Assembly: GCA_902825775.1 (NCBI GenBank)
Contig: CADECF010000001.1
Coordinates: 310,001-374,000 of the forward strand
Reading direction: 5' to 3'
DNA: 64,000 nucleotides
Source of the DNA: an uncultured Lysobacteraceae bacterium
GTDB taxonomy: Bacteria; Pseudomonadota; Gammaproteobacteria; Xanthomonadales; Xanthomonadaceae
Translations under genes and position numbers: made by a program
In this document: one piece after another, positions 30,888 through 39,345 of the stretch
How the letters are laid out: each line of letters opens with the position of its first letter
Numbering within the stretch: position 1 is the first letter of the stretch
Notes under the pieces: generated by a model
Databases searched by the model: none
What the model saw: the letters and a program-made list of their open reading frames with translations, nothing else
Told to the model about the DNA's origin: nothing

Positions 30888-31238
30888 TCAGCCGTTCTTG
30901 GACTCGATGTATTCGTCCATCCGGCTCAACAGCCGCCACCATTCCGAACCGTCGTCGCGATAAGTGCGGATCGCGCCCGCGCGCACCAGGATCTTGCGCA
31001 GCTCGTCGTCGCCGAAGCCGCCCAGATGCTTCTGCAGCGTTTCGAACGAGCGATCGGTGTAGCCCTTGTGGCTCAGGAAGTGGCGCGCGGTTTCCTCGGC
31101 CATGTATTCGGTCTTCTGCTGCTCGTGCGAGAGCGCCAACTGCTGCCGATGCTGTTGCCGGTTGAGCAGGTAGGTGATGCCGCCGCCGACGGCGGCGCCG
31201 AACAGCGAGGCCAATGCTCCAGCGATAGTCGGGTCCAT
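30888..31238 (-). CDS. Small single-pass membrane protein of unknown function
   Basis: 116 residues from ATG 31238, which has AAGGAACC upstream. An N-terminal membrane helix (about 4-25, GALASLFGAAVGGGITYLL) is followed by a Gln/His-rich helical segment (NRQQHRQQLALSHEQQK) and a compact hydrophilic C-terminus (KHLGGFGDDELRKILVRAGAIR). No family is recognised with certainty. It starts just 10 bp before the glycosyltransferase stop codon, so the two are probably co-transcribed. Confidence 0.65.
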   Translation of the reverse strand: MDPTIAGALASLFGAAVGGGITYLLNRQQHRQQLALSHEQQKTEYMAEETARHFLSHKGYTDRSFETLQKHLGGFGDDELRKILVRAGAIRTYRDDGSEWWRLLSRMDEYIESKNG

Positions 31239-31248
31239 GTCCGGTTCC

Positions 31249-32298
31249 TTATGAAGACTGGCGATAGCGTTCGAAAGCGGCGATGGCATCCTCGACGGTC
31301 ACCAGATCCATCACGCCTTCATGTTCGATCTTGGCGCCCCATTTGACGTCCGACGCCGGTTTGCCGAGATATTTGCGCGCAGCGTCGTCGTAGCGGTCCA
31401 CGCAATAACGCAGATCCGAATAAGGTCCGCTGCGTTTCGGGTTGCTGGCCGCGTGCAGGCCGAGCACCTTGCTGCCCATCGCATTGGCGATGTGCGTCGG
31501 CCCGGAATCGGGGGTCATGACGAGGTCGGCGCGTTCCAGCAATGCCGGCAGCTGCTTCAGCGTGTCCTTGCCGACCAGATCCAGCGCCGGCGCCCGCATC
31601 GCGGCAAGGATGGCGTCGGCGGTGTCGCGCTCCAATGCGCTGCGTCCGCCGCACAACACGATCCGCCAGCCTTGAGCGGCGGCATGGTCGGCGACGGCGG
31701 CGTAGCGGTCCGCGCGCCAGTTGCGCAATGCGTGGCTGGAGCAGGGCGAGATCAGCAAGGCCGGCCGACCGTCGTCGGGCCATTGCGCTTGCGCCCAGGT
31801 GCGCGCCTCGGCGGGTACGGGCAGGTCCCAGACGACCTCTGTCTGCTTCAGCCCGAGCGGCTCGCAGAAACTGCCGATCGCATCGAGCACGTGGATGCCG
31901 GTCCGGTCCGCGATGCGTTCGTTGACGAACAGGCCGTGCAGATCCTTCGAGCGCGAACGGTCGTAACCGATCCGGCGCCGCGCCGGCACGAATGCCGACA
32001 ACAGATTGGCGCGCGCGGCTACCTGCATCTGCAGCAACGCGTCGAATCGACGTCCGGCGAAACGTTTGCGCAATGCGCGCATGCCTTTCAAGCCGTCGGC
32101 CTTGTCGTAGACCGCGAACTCGACGCCCGCCAATCCTTCCAGCAATTTGAATTCGCCTTTGCCGATGACCCAGGTCAGATCGACCTCGGGCCAAGCCCTG
32201 CGCAGGGTCCGCACCAGCGGCACCACATGAGTCGCATCGCCCAGGGCGGACAGGCGCAGCAGGCAGATCGATCGTGGTTGGGAAGGCGTTATAGGCAC
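31249..32298 (-). CDS. Glycosyltransferase family 9 (heptosyltransferase-like)
   Basis: About 349 residues. N-terminal 'ICLLRLSALGDATHVVPLVRTLRRAWP' and C-terminal 'MTPDSGPTHIANAMGSKVLGLH' are the GT9 signatures for ADP-heptose transfer to lipid A-Kdo core. GTG 32298 is preferred because the conserved region begins a few residues later; upstream codons belong to the antisense of kdkA. Divergent from kdkA, a Kdo kinase, which supports a shared role in inner-core LPS. Confidence 0.87.
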   Translation of the reverse strand: MPITPSQPRSICLLRLSALGDATHVVPLVRTLRRAWPEVDLTWVIGKGEFKLLEGLAGVEFAVYDKADGLKGMRALRKRFAGRRFDALLQMQVAARANLLSAFVPARRRIGYDRSRSKDLHGLFVNERIADRTGIHVLDAIGSFCEPLGLKQTEVVWDLPVPAEARTWAQAQWPDDGRPALLISPCSSHALRNWRADRYAAVADHAAAQGWRIVLCGGRSALERDTADAILAAMRAPALDLVGKDTLKQLPALLERADLVMTPDSGPTHIANAMGSKVLGLHAASNPKRSGPYSDLRYCVDRYDDAARKYLGKPASDVKWGAKIEHEGVMDLVTVEDAIAAFERYRQSS

Positions 32299-32319
32299 GG
32301 GGATTGCTAGACTCGCTGA

Positions 32320-33075
32320 ATGACCGGGTTCGATGCCACCGAAGGCCTGACGCCGTTCCGCGACGAACGCGGACAAGGCTATGGCGCGATTCTGTTCGAC
32401 GGCACGCGTGCGCGGCAAGCCGATCCCGACTGGTTCTCGCCCTCGCACTGGGGCGAGAAGGCCCGTCCGGTGGGCAGCGGCGGGCGCGGCGGCGCCTGGT
32501 TCATCGATATGCCGGTCGGCGCAGTCGTGATGCGGCAGTATCTGCGCGGCGGCTGGATGGCGGCTTTCAGCCGCGATCGCCATCTGTGGCGCGGCAGTCG
32601 GCATGTGCGCAGCTTCGCCGAGTTCCGCTTGCTGCGCGACCTGGTGCGGCGCGGTTTGCCTGTGCCGCGGCCGATCGCCGCGCAATATGTGCGCGAAGGC
32701 TGGCAATATCGCGCCGCGATCCTGCTCGAGCGCATCGAAGGCGCACGCTCGCTCGCCGAACGCGCCGCTACCGCGGGCCACGACGCGCCGTGGGAAGAGA
32801 CCGGCCGGCTGATCGCGCGCTTCCACCGCGCCGGGTTGGACCACGCCGATCTCAACGCCAGCAACATCTTGTTCGACAGCCGCGGCAACGGCTGGGTCAT
32901 CGATTTGGACCGCAGCCAGTTGCGCATTCCCGCCACGCGCTGGCGCGAAGCCAACCTGTCGCGCCTGCGCCGCTCGCTGATGAAGCTGCGTGGATCCCGC
33001 TCCGAAGCCGATGTCGACGCGGATTTCGCGCGCCTGCGCGGAGCCTATGCCAATACCTGGAACCGGGGTTATTGA
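32320..33075 (+). CDS. kdkA: 3-deoxy-D-manno-octulosonic acid kinase
   Basis: 251 residues of the Kdo/WaaP kinase type. Visible are the '[20 protein letters not shown]' nucleotide-lysine region and the kinase catalytic loop [12 protein letters not shown] followed by VIDLDRS. It phosphorylates Kdo at O-4 in LPS inner core of bacteria with a single Kdo. The stop codon overlaps the next ATG (TGATG). Confidence 0.92.
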   Translation: MTGFDATEGLTPFRDERGQGYGAILFDGTRARQADPDWFSPSHWGEKARPVGSGGRGGAWFIDMPVGAVVMRQYLRGGWMAAFSRDRHLWRGSRHVRSFAEFRLLRDLVRRGLPVPRPIAAQYVREGWQYRAAILLERIEGARSLAERAATAGHDAPWEETGRLIARFHRAGLDHADLNASNILFDSRGNGWVIDLDRSQLRIPATRWREANLSRLRRSLMKLRGSRSEADVDADFARLRGAYANTWNRGY

Positions 33076-33833
33076 TGGTCTGGTCTTTACGTTTTCACGG
33101 CGTGGGCAATGCATCGGCGGTCGAGCTGGGGTCGCCGATGGCCACCCTCGAGCGCGACGGCGCGCCATGGCTGACCATCGACTGCGGCGGCGAAGGTCTC
33201 ACGGCCTATCAGGCGCATTACGGACAAATGCCGCATGCGCTGTTCGTGACCCACACGCATCTGGACCACATCGCCGGCTTCGAGCGATTGTTCGTGGCCA
33301 ATTATTTCGACGAAGCGCGTCGCGGCCGCGTGCGCCTGTACGTGCCCGCGAGCGTGGTGCCATTGTTGCACCAGCGCGTCGGCGACTATCCCAATGCACT
33401 AGCCGAGGGCGGCGCGAATTTCTGGGATGCGTTCCAGGTGATCCCGGTCGGCGCTGCGTTCTGGCACGACGGCGTGCGCCTGGAAGTGTTCCCGACCCGC
33501 CACCACTGGCCAGAAACCGCCTTCGGCCTGCGCCTGCGCGGCAGCGTGGTGTGGACCGGCGATACCCGGCCGATCCCGGAAACGCTGGCCAAATTCGCCG
33601 ACGCCGGCGAACAGGTCGCGCACGACTGCGCGCTGCACGGCAATCCCTCGCACAGCGGCATCGACGATCTGGAGCGCGAATATCCGCGCGAGTTGCTGGA
33701 CCGCTGCGTGCTCTATCATTACGCCAGCCGCGGCGACGGCGAGGCGCTGGCCGCGCGCGGCTACCGGGTCGCCCATCCGGGCGAAACGTTGGCGCTGAGC
33801 GAACCGGCGATGCCGAGGTTGGAAACGCAGTGA
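33075..33833 (+). CDS. MBL-fold metal-dependent hydrolase
   Basis: 252 residues. The metallo-beta-lactamase motif THTHLDHIAG is present at about residues 62-71, with further ligands at HHWPE, WTGDTRP and HDCALHG/HYASRGD, close to the RNase Z/PhnP-like subgroup. Substrate cannot be assigned. Translationally coupled to kdkA upstream and to moaA downstream (GTGA). Confidence 0.82.
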   Translation: MVWSLRFHGVGNASAVELGSPMATLERDGAPWLTIDCGGEGLTAYQAHYGQMPHALFVTHTHLDHIAGFERLFVANYFDEARRGRVRLYVPASVVPLLHQRVGDYPNALAEGGANFWDAFQVIPVGAAFWHDGVRLEVFPTRHHWPETAFGLRLRGSVVWTGDTRPIPETLAKFADAGEQVAHDCALHGNPSHSGIDDLEREYPRELLDRCVLYHYASRGDGEALAARGYRVAHPGETLALSEPAMPRLETQ

Positions 33834-34852
33834 ACGCGGTGTTGCGCAATCCGATGTTGCCGGTCGACGCTTTGCGCCGGCCGTTGCGCGATTTGCGCCT
33901 GTCGGTGATCGAGGCCTGCAACTTCCGTTGCCCTTACTGCATGCCGGCGGATCGGATCGCCGAAGACCACGGTCTGGATGCGGCATCGCGATTGTCGTTC
34001 GACGAAATCGAAACGCTGGTGCGCGGCTTCGTGCGCCTGGGCGTCAGCAAGCTGCGATTGACCGGCGGCGAACCGCTGCTGCGCAAGCGTCTGCCGGAAT
34101 TGATCGCGCGCCTGGCCAGGATCGAAGGCATCGATGATCTGGCCCTGACCACGAACGGTTCCTTGTTGGCCAAACAAGCATCGGCGTTGCGCGAGGCGGG
34201 CCTGCGCCGGCTGACCGTCAGCCTGGACGGGTTGGATGCGGACGTGTTCCGCACCTTGTCCGGTGGGCGCGGCGAGGTCGACGACGTGCTGGCCGGCATC
34301 GCCGCGGCGGAGAAGGCGGGATTCGCGCCGATCAAGCTCAACTGCGTCGTGCAGCGCGGCGTCAACGACGACCAAGTGCTGCCGCTGGTCGAACGCTTCC
34401 GCGGCAGCGGCCACATCGTCCGCTTCATCGAATACATGGACGTGGGTACGTGCAACGGCTGGGACCGGCAACGGGTGGTCCCGTCCGCGGAACTGCGCGA
34501 CCGCATCCATGCGCGCTGGCCGTTGCGGCCGCTGGATCCGAATTATCGCGGCGAAGTGGCGTCGCGTTACGCCTTCGGCGACGGGCGCGGCGAAGTCGGT
34601 TTCGTCAGTTCGGTCAGCGCGCCGTTCTGCGGCGACTGCCACCGCGCGCGGGTTTCCGCCGACGGCAAGCTGTACACCTGCCTGTTCGCGGGCGAGGGCA
34701 GGGGCCTGCGGCCGATGCTGCAGCAGGGCGAAATCGCGTTCTCCGAACATGTCGCGGAGATATGGTCGCGGCGTGCGGATCGCTACAGCGAGTTGCGCGG
34801 CGCGGCGGGTGCTTCGCGCAAGCACGTCGAGATGTATTTGATCGGCGGTTGA
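33830..34852 (+). CDS. moaA: GTP 3',8-cyclase MoaA
   Basis: About 340 residues. Radical-SAM cluster CNFRCPYC (CxxxCxxC, residues about 27-34), SAM-binding LTGGEP, C-terminal second cluster cysteines (FCGDCHRAR ... CLF) and the essential terminal Gly-Gly (LIGG). First step of molybdopterin synthesis. GTG 33830 overlaps the previous stop; ATG 33854 is an alternative but would trim the conserved N-terminus. Confidence 0.95.
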   Translation: MNAVLRNPMLPVDALRRPLRDLRLSVIEACNFRCPYCMPADRIAEDHGLDAASRLSFDEIETLVRGFVRLGVSKLRLTGGEPLLRKRLPELIARLARIEGIDDLALTTNGSLLAKQASALREAGLRRLTVSLDGLDADVFRTLSGGRGEVDDVLAGIAAAEKAGFAPIKLNCVVQRGVNDDQVLPLVERFRGSGHIVRFIEYMDVGTCNGWDRQRVVPSAELRDRIHARWPLRPLDPNYRGEVASRYAFGDGRGEVGFVSSVSAPFCGDCHRARVSADGKLYTCLFAGEGRGLRPMLQQGEIAFSEHVAEIWSRRADRYSELRGAAGASRKHVEMYLIGG

Positions 34853-35535
34853 TGGCAATGTCGCCCGAAATGCTCGATGCGGAAGGTTTTCTGATCGTCC
34901 GATCCGATTTGCCATCCAGCGAAATGGCGCGCATCCGGGTGTCGGCCGACAGCCTCGATGTCTACGGAGCCGGTACCCGCAATCTTCTGCTCCTGGAGTG
35001 GTGTCGCGATATCGTCCACGCTCTCCGCGACAACCTGAGTCGGAGCGGGTTTATCGCGCCCGATGCGATGGCCGTCCAATGCACCTTGTTCAGCAAGACG
35101 CCGTCGCTCAACTGGAAGGTCGCGCTGCATCAAGATCTCGCTGTCCCGGTTGCGGCCAAGGTCGAACATCCGGCTTTGTCCGGCTGGTCCGAGAAAGAAG
35201 GCGTGGCGTTCGTGCAGCCGCCGGCCGCTTCGTTACAGGGCATGCTGGCGGTACGTCTTCACCTGGACCGCTGCATGAGCGACGATGGACCGCTTCATGT
35301 CGTGCCGCGGTCTCATCGCCACGGTCGTCTGGATCGGGCGAAGATGCGTGCCTTGGATAGGGAAAATGGCCGTGTAGCGTGCGTCGCGGACGCGGGCGAT
35401 TTGCTTCTGATGCGGCCACTGCTTTTGCATGCGTCTTCCAAAGCGCAGCAGCCGACCGGTTCGCGCCGGGTGATGCATTTTCTATTCGGGCCCGCCGAAC
35501 CGGGTTTCGGATTGCAATGGAGTATCGCGATTTGA
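34852..35535 (+). CDS. Phytanoyl-CoA dioxygenase (PhyH)-like protein inside the moa cluster
   Basis: 227 residues. Iron-binding HxD is seen as His93-Gln-Asp95, then '[14 protein letters not shown]' and a distal 'LLLHASS...RRVMHF' that fit the Fe(II)/2-oxoglutarate oxygenase fold. The substrate is unknown. It begins in the moaA stop codon (TGATG) and its 3' end overlaps the moaC start by 19 bp, so it is translated with the molybdenum-cofactor genes. Such a gene is not part of the usual moa set. Confidence 0.8.
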   Translation: MAMSPEMLDAEGFLIVRSDLPSSEMARIRVSADSLDVYGAGTRNLLLLEWCRDIVHALRDNLSRSGFIAPDAMAVQCTLFSKTPSLNWKVALHQDLAVPVAAKVEHPALSGWSEKEGVAFVQPPAASLQGMLAVRLHLDRCMSDDGPLHVVPRSHRHGRLDRAKMRALDRENGRVACVADAGDLLLMRPLLLHASSKAQQPTGSRRVMHFLFGPAEPGFGLQWSIAI

Positions 35536-36020
35536 AGAAGAAAACGAAGCTTACGCATATCGATCGCGATGGACTGCCGGCCATGGTCGACGTATCCGCC
35601 AAAGCCGTCACCGCGCGTTCGGCGACGGCGGAATGCCGAGTGCGATTTCCCGCCGCGGTCGCCGCGCAGCTGCGCAAAAGCCGGCTGAAGAGCGCCAAAG
35701 GCGGCATCGTCGAAACCGCGATCGTCGCCGGCACGATGGCGGCCAAACGTACGCATGAATTGATCCCGTTCTGCCATCCGCTGCCGATCGACGGCTGCCG
35801 GATCGGCATCGGCTGGCACGGCGAGCGCGAGCTGCGCATCGAATGCACGGTCAAGACCGCGCACCGCACCGGCGTCGAGATGGAAGCGCTGACCGGCGCC
35901 ACGATCGCTGCGCTGACCGTCTACGACATGTGCAAGGCCTTGTCGCATGCGATCGTGCTCGGTCCGGCCAAGCTGCGGGGCAAAAGCGGCGGCAAGCGCG
36001 ATTTCGGAGCGAAGGACTGA
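35517..36020 (+). CDS. moaC: Cyclic pyranopterin monophosphate synthase MoaC
   Basis: 167 residues. Conserved '[23 protein letters not shown]', '[31 protein letters not shown]' and '[23 protein letters not shown]' cover the active site with its Lys and Asp. Converts the MoaA product to cPMP. Starts inside the 3' end of the PhyH-like gene and overlaps moaD. Confidence 0.95.
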   Translation: MEYRDLKKKTKLTHIDRDGLPAMVDVSAKAVTARSATAECRVRFPAAVAAQLRKSRLKSAKGGIVETAIVAGTMAAKRTHELIPFCHPLPIDGCRIGIGWHGERELRIECTVKTAHRTGVEMEALTGATIAALTVYDMCKALSHAIVLGPAKLRGKSGGKRDFGAKD

Positions 36021-36262
36021 TGGCGCGCGTCACTGTGCTCTATTTCGCCAGCCTGCGCGATGCGGCCGGAGTCTCGATCGAGAGTGTCGAGTCCGACGCA
36101 GCCGATCTTGGCGCGCTATATGAATCTTTGCGCGTTCGGCATGGGTTCCCGTTGCCGATCGGCCGTCTGCGCGTGGCCGCGGATGGCGCTTTTGCGCAAT
36201 GGAGCGACAGGCTGCGCGAAGGTAGCGAGGTTGCGTTCATTCCGCCGGTGAGCGGCGGCTGA
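36020..36262 (+). CDS. moaD: Molybdopterin synthase sulfur carrier subunit MoaD
   Basis: 80 residues, ubiquitin-like, ending in the functional Gly-Gly (PPVSGG). The C-terminal glycine is thiocarboxylated and donates sulfur to cPMP within the MoaD-MoaE complex. ATG overlaps the moaC stop. Confidence 0.93.
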   Translation: MARVTVLYFASLRDAAGVSIESVESDAADLGALYESLRVRHGFPLPIGRLRVAADGAFAQWSDRLREGSEVAFIPPVSGG

Positions 36263-36267
36263 TTCTC

Positions 36268-36366
36268 ACCGTCATCCCAGCGAAAGCTGGGACCCATGTT
36301 GCTTTTGTTTTTTGCGGGTGCGGCCACAAGATCAAAATGGGTCCCAGCTTTCGCTGGGATGACGGT
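36268..36366. repeat. gtcatcccagcgaaagctgg inverted repeat between moaD and moaE
   Basis: Left arm accgtcatcccagcgaaagc and right arm ending gctttcgctgggatgacggt are inverse copies of about 32 bp with a 35-bp centre. Same family as the gtcatccc elements at 14.2 and 23.0 kb. It separates moaD and moaE, which are otherwise adjacent. Confidence 0.8.
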
Positions 36367-36386
36367 TCCTTGGAATTCCCTGGTCC

Positions 36387-36803
36387 ATGAAAAGATTCAA
36401 TTTGTCCGATAAGCCCTTCGACATCGCTCCCTCGCGCGATGCGCTGCTCAACGCCCACGCCGGCGCCTTCGCCAGCTTCGAAGGCTGGGTTCGCGACCAC
36501 AACGACGGCCGGGCGGTGAACGGCTTGCGCTACGAAGCCTATGTCGCACTTGCGGAGGCGGAAGGCGAACGGGTGCTCGACGAGGCGCTCGAGAAATTCG
36601 ATATCGTCGATGCCCGCTGCATCCACCGCATCGGCGACCTGGCCATCGGCGAACTCGCGGTCTGGGTCGGCGTATCGGCCGCGCATCGCGATGCGGCTTT
36701 CGCCGCCTCCCGCTACATCATCGACGAGGTGAAATCGCGCGTGCCGATCTGGAAGCATGAGCGCTACGCCGAAGGCGAAGCCGGCTGGCTGCATCCCGAA
36801 TAA
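36387..36803 (+). CDS. moaE: Molybdopterin synthase catalytic subunit MoaE
   Basis: 138 residues. 'GAFASFEGWVRDHNDG' and 'YEAYVALAEAEGERVLDEA' are MoaE motifs, with catalytic Lys near 'VKSRVPIWKHERYAEG'. With MoaD it inserts the dithiolene sulfurs to make molybdopterin. Completes moaA-C-D-E; moaB/mog and moeA are not in the window. Confidence 0.94.
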   Translation: MKRFNLSDKPFDIAPSRDALLNAHAGAFASFEGWVRDHNDGRAVNGLRYEAYVALAEAEGERVLDEALEKFDIVDARCIHRIGDLAIGELAVWVGVSAAHRDAAFAASRYIIDEVKSRVPIWKHERYAEGEAGWLHPE

Positions 36804-36807
36804 TTTT

Positions 36808-36925
36808 GTGGGAGCGGCTTCAGCCGCGAGCTTTTTGCAGACATCGAAAAGCAGGATCAAAAGATCGCGGCTGAAGCCGCTCCCACAAGGGCCGCTCCCG
36901 CAAGGGCCGCTCCCGCAAGGGCGAC
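36808..36925. repeat. GTGGGAGCGGCTTCAGCCGC palindromic element, copy 4, with 15-bp tandem tail
   Basis: The palindrome spans 36,808-36,886. It is followed by a tandem array of the 15-bp unit aagggccgctcccgc, about two and a half copies, up to 36,925. The tail unit repeats the terminal ccgctccc of the palindrome, suggesting slippage or stepwise growth at the element end. Confidence 0.82.
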
Positions 36926-36947
36926 AAGAATCGAGGGGCTGAATGGA

Positions 36948-37055
36948 GGCGACCCCGCCGGCTGACCTCGGCACCCGCGTCGATCGATACCGTTGCTGCC
37001 TTCCGGCCCTGGCGGGGTTTTCGACCTAGCGTCGCGAGGGGCCGGCGGGGCCACC
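36948..37055 (-). ncRNA. ffs: Signal recognition particle RNA (4.5S RNA)
   Basis: The minus strand contains the SRP domain IV hallmark: CAGGGCCGGAAGGCAGCAA around 36,990-37,012, flanked by complementary sequence. The ends (GGCCCCGCCGGC on the right, GCCGGCGGGGTCGCC on the left) form a long terminal helix. Ends are estimated to within a few bases. It binds Ffh for co-translational targeting. The 250 bp between this gene and the next coding start hold no other gene that I can see. Confidence 0.9.
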
Positions 37056-37302
37056 ATAGACGTGTACCTGCAGTACAGTTCATCGCGCCGATCCGGCGAC
37101 CAGTTTCCGGGCCCAAGGCTCTCGCGGATCGGTCTATCGGATGCCCGGCTACCCTTCGGTGAAAGGCGGCCTGTAACGCGTGGCGCCGTAATAATAACAT
37201 GCCCGCCCTTATCGCCGTATCTAGCGTGTAGGGTCGCGCGTTCTGCGCGGGGCCGAAGCCGGCGGGAACCGGCGTGTTATAAGCAGCGCAATGGGAGGAG
37301 CG

Positions 37303-37908
37303 ATGCCGGTTTTCGAATACTGCGGCAAGAGCGTGCAATTCCTGGGTAATTACAGGCGCGCTTACGATTGCATCAACGAAGGCCGATTCTATGAGCAGCC
37401 TTTCCTGGAGTATGTCCGCAGTCTCGGGCTTGGCGGCACATATCTCGACATCGGGACCAACATAGGCAATCACGCCATGTATTTTTCGCTGTTTTGCAAG
37501 GCGGAAAGGGTCATCGGTTTCGAGCCAATGACCGCATGGCGCGAGCGGGCGCTGCGTAACCTGGCCGCGAATGGCTGCGACGTGGAGGTGAAGCCTTTCG
37601 GCCTGCTGGACAGGTCGACGGAACTGGTCTTCAATCCCTACGGAACCGAGTACGTACTCCAGTGCACGACGCTGGACCAAGCACTGCCGGATGCGTCGGG
37701 AGTGACCTTCGTGAAGATGGATATCGAGGGTTCCGAACCGAAGGCGATGCTAGGCGGGCGCGATCTCTTCGCGCGCAACAAGCCTTTGCTCTTCGCCGAA
37801 GTGCTGGAAGGGATGGAGGAGATTACCGCCGCCGCCGAGGCCATCGGTTACCGCTACACCGGTTTCCAGTTCCCCCGTTCGCATCTTTACGAGTTCAAGC
37901 CGGCCTGA
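37303..37908 (+). CDS. FkbM-family methyltransferase
   Basis: 201 residues. SAM-binding motif I 'TYLDIGTNIGNHAMYFS', 'VIGFEPM' and 'VTFVKMDIEGSEPKAMLGG' are FkbM signatures. These enzymes methylate sugars or small molecules; the substrate is unknown. GGAGG sits 4 nt before ATG 37303; an ATG at 37291 in the same frame has no ribosome site. Base composition is lower in GC than moaE and it lies directly beside the island border, so it may also be horizontally acquired. Confidence 0.82.
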   Translation: MPVFEYCGKSVQFLGNYRRAYDCINEGRFYEQPFLEYVRSLGLGGTYLDIGTNIGNHAMYFSLFCKAERVIGFEPMTAWRERALRNLAANGCDVEVKPFGLLDRSTELVFNPYGTEYVLQCTTLDQALPDASGVTFVKMDIEGSEPKAMLGGRDLFARNKPLLFAEVLEGMEEITAAAEAIGYRYTGFQFPRSHLYEFKPA

Positions 37909-37957
37909 AGCATAGGTCGGGACGAAACGGCCGGCCGCTTCTATGGAGGGCGAAAAA

Positions 37958-37974
37958 TGGCGGAGAGAGGGGGA
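37958..37974. repeat. Left attachment site (attL) of the element
   Basis: tggcggagagaggggga, identical to 58,105-58,121, where it forms the 3' end of tRNA-Ser(GGA) including CCA (minus strand). Here it stands alone after the FkbM gene, as expected for the duplicated core left by integration. Confidence 0.9.
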
Positions 37975-38192
37975 CACGGTAGACCCACCCCTAACGCCTT
38001 GAAATCGCTAGCAAGACACCGACCGGATTGGGTCCTGGAGGGTGTCCCGGCAGTTTAGCAGCAACAGCGGCGACCAGAGTGCGTATCACTCTGTGAGAGG
38101 TGAGGCATGCAAGGTGCCGAGATGTCGCCATCTCTTGTCATCGAGTGGTAAAAAATGCTACACAGAAGCGCTCATAATACGCAAGAACATGT

Positions 38193-38471
38193 ATGATCCG
38201 AGCAGAAGAACTACCACTGTTGCCGGCTTTCATCAGGCGCATTCATCATTTGTTGGAAGCAGCTGAGGGGCGGCGGATTACGCAGGAGGAGATGGCTCGC
38301 CGATTGGGGGTCTCTTCCCGAACTTACGTCGAGTATCTCCGCGGAACGCACGCGCCACTAGGCATGCGAGCGCTTCTGGACATGCTTGCATTACTTAAAA
38401 ATGACGAGCTCGTGCGTGTTGTGGGCGAGTGGAGATCAAACTCAATGAAGGTAGACGATGGTAGCGCGTAA
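38193..38471 (+). CDS. Small XRE-type HTH protein, putative controller of the restriction-modification locus
   Basis: 92 residues. Helix-turn-helix around residues 27-60 (ITQEEMARRLGVSSRTYVEYLRGTH). Its stop overlaps the next gene by 14 bp, so it is co-translated with the methyltransferases. Size and position resemble C (controller) proteins of type II systems; regulation itself is inferred. The 220 bp between attL and this gene are non-coding and presumably hold the promoter. Confidence 0.72.
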   Translation: MIRAEELPLLPAFIRRIHHLLEAAEGRRITQEEMARRLGVSSRTYVEYLRGTHAPLGMRALLDMLALLKNDELVRVVGEWRSNSMKVDDGSA

Positions 38472-39345
38472 GCCGAAGGCCAAAGTAGATGACGCAACCG
38501 TGCCCTCTGAGCCGAAGGTTGTTCATCCCAAAAACCCGTTGAATGAACTTACATCGACGGAGTGGCTCCCCGAGACAGTGTCGGTCTGGAACCAGCGTGG
38601 ACTAGGTGCAAATCACCCAGATGCCGCGATTGAGCGGGAACATCCCGCGCCGTTTTCTTATACCGACGTCAGCCGTCTCATTCGCTTTTTCACTAAGCGC
38701 GAGGGGGTCGTGCTCGACCCTTTCGTGGGCGTCGGGTCGACCTTGAAAGCCTGCGCAGTAGAAGGGCGGCGCGGCATCGGCTTCGAGCTCAACCCCAAGT
38801 ATGTGGCGTTGACGAAGAAGCGGTTGAAGAAGGAAGCGTCAAACGCAGAGGCAGTGGATTGGCAAGAAGTGCGCAAAGGGGATGCGCGCAAGCTTGTGCA
38901 GGCGCTTGATGAGAACACGCTCGACTTCGTAATCACCAGTCCACCCTACTGGAACATCTTGCACAAGGAAGACCATAAGGCCAAACAGGAGCGTATCGAC
39001 AACCAACTCGATACGCGATACAGCAACGACAAGGCCGATCTAGGGAACATCGACGACTACGAAGCCTTCCTCGAAGCGCTTGGCGGCATTTTAGGTGCCT
39101 GCGTGAAACCTCTGCGTCCTAAGAAATACATGGCCGTGATCGTGAGCGACTTTCGCGACAAGTCGAACTACATCATGTTTCACGCCGACCTGGCGCGCGT
39201 CCTTCGCCCCTATGGTCTAGAAATGCGGGGGCTCACCGTGCTGTATCAGCGGCACAAACGGATCTTTCCCTACGGCTATCCCTACGCCTTCGTGCCCAAT
39301 ATCCACAATCAATTTATTCTGCTGCTGCAAAACACGAAGAAATGA
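38458..39345 (+). CDS. DNA methyltransferase (N-4/N-6 family, TSPPY type)
   Basis: 295 residues. SAM motif I is DPFVGVGST (87-95) and catalytic motif IV is TSPPYWN (160-166), so motif I precedes IV. TSPPY is common in N4-cytosine enzymes, though N6-adenine cannot be excluded. Residues 1-60 are hydrophilic and variable. ATG 38458 has AAGGT upstream. It overlaps the next methyltransferase gene by 4 bp. Presumed cognate methylase of the nuclease genes encoded on the opposite strand downstream. Confidence 0.88.
   Translation: MVARKPKAKVDDATVPSEPKVVHPKNPLNELTSTEWLPETVSVWNQRGLGANHPDAAIEREHPAPFSYTDVSRLIRFFTKREGVVLDPFVGVGSTLKACAVEGRRGIGFELNPKYVALTKKRLKKEASNAEAVDWQEVRKGDARKLVQALDENTLDFVITSPPYWNILHKEDHKAKQERIDNQLDTRYSNDKADLGNIDDYEAFLEALGGILGACVKPLRPKKYMAVIVSDFRDKSNYIMFHADLARVLRPYGLEMRGLTVLYQRHKRIFPYGYPYAFVPNIHNQFILLLQNTKK

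Noticed and set aside
36886-36925. Possible CRISPR array from the 15-bp tandem units
   Set aside because: Units are contiguous with no spacers, too short, and match the end of a neighbouring palindrome. No cas genes are in the window.
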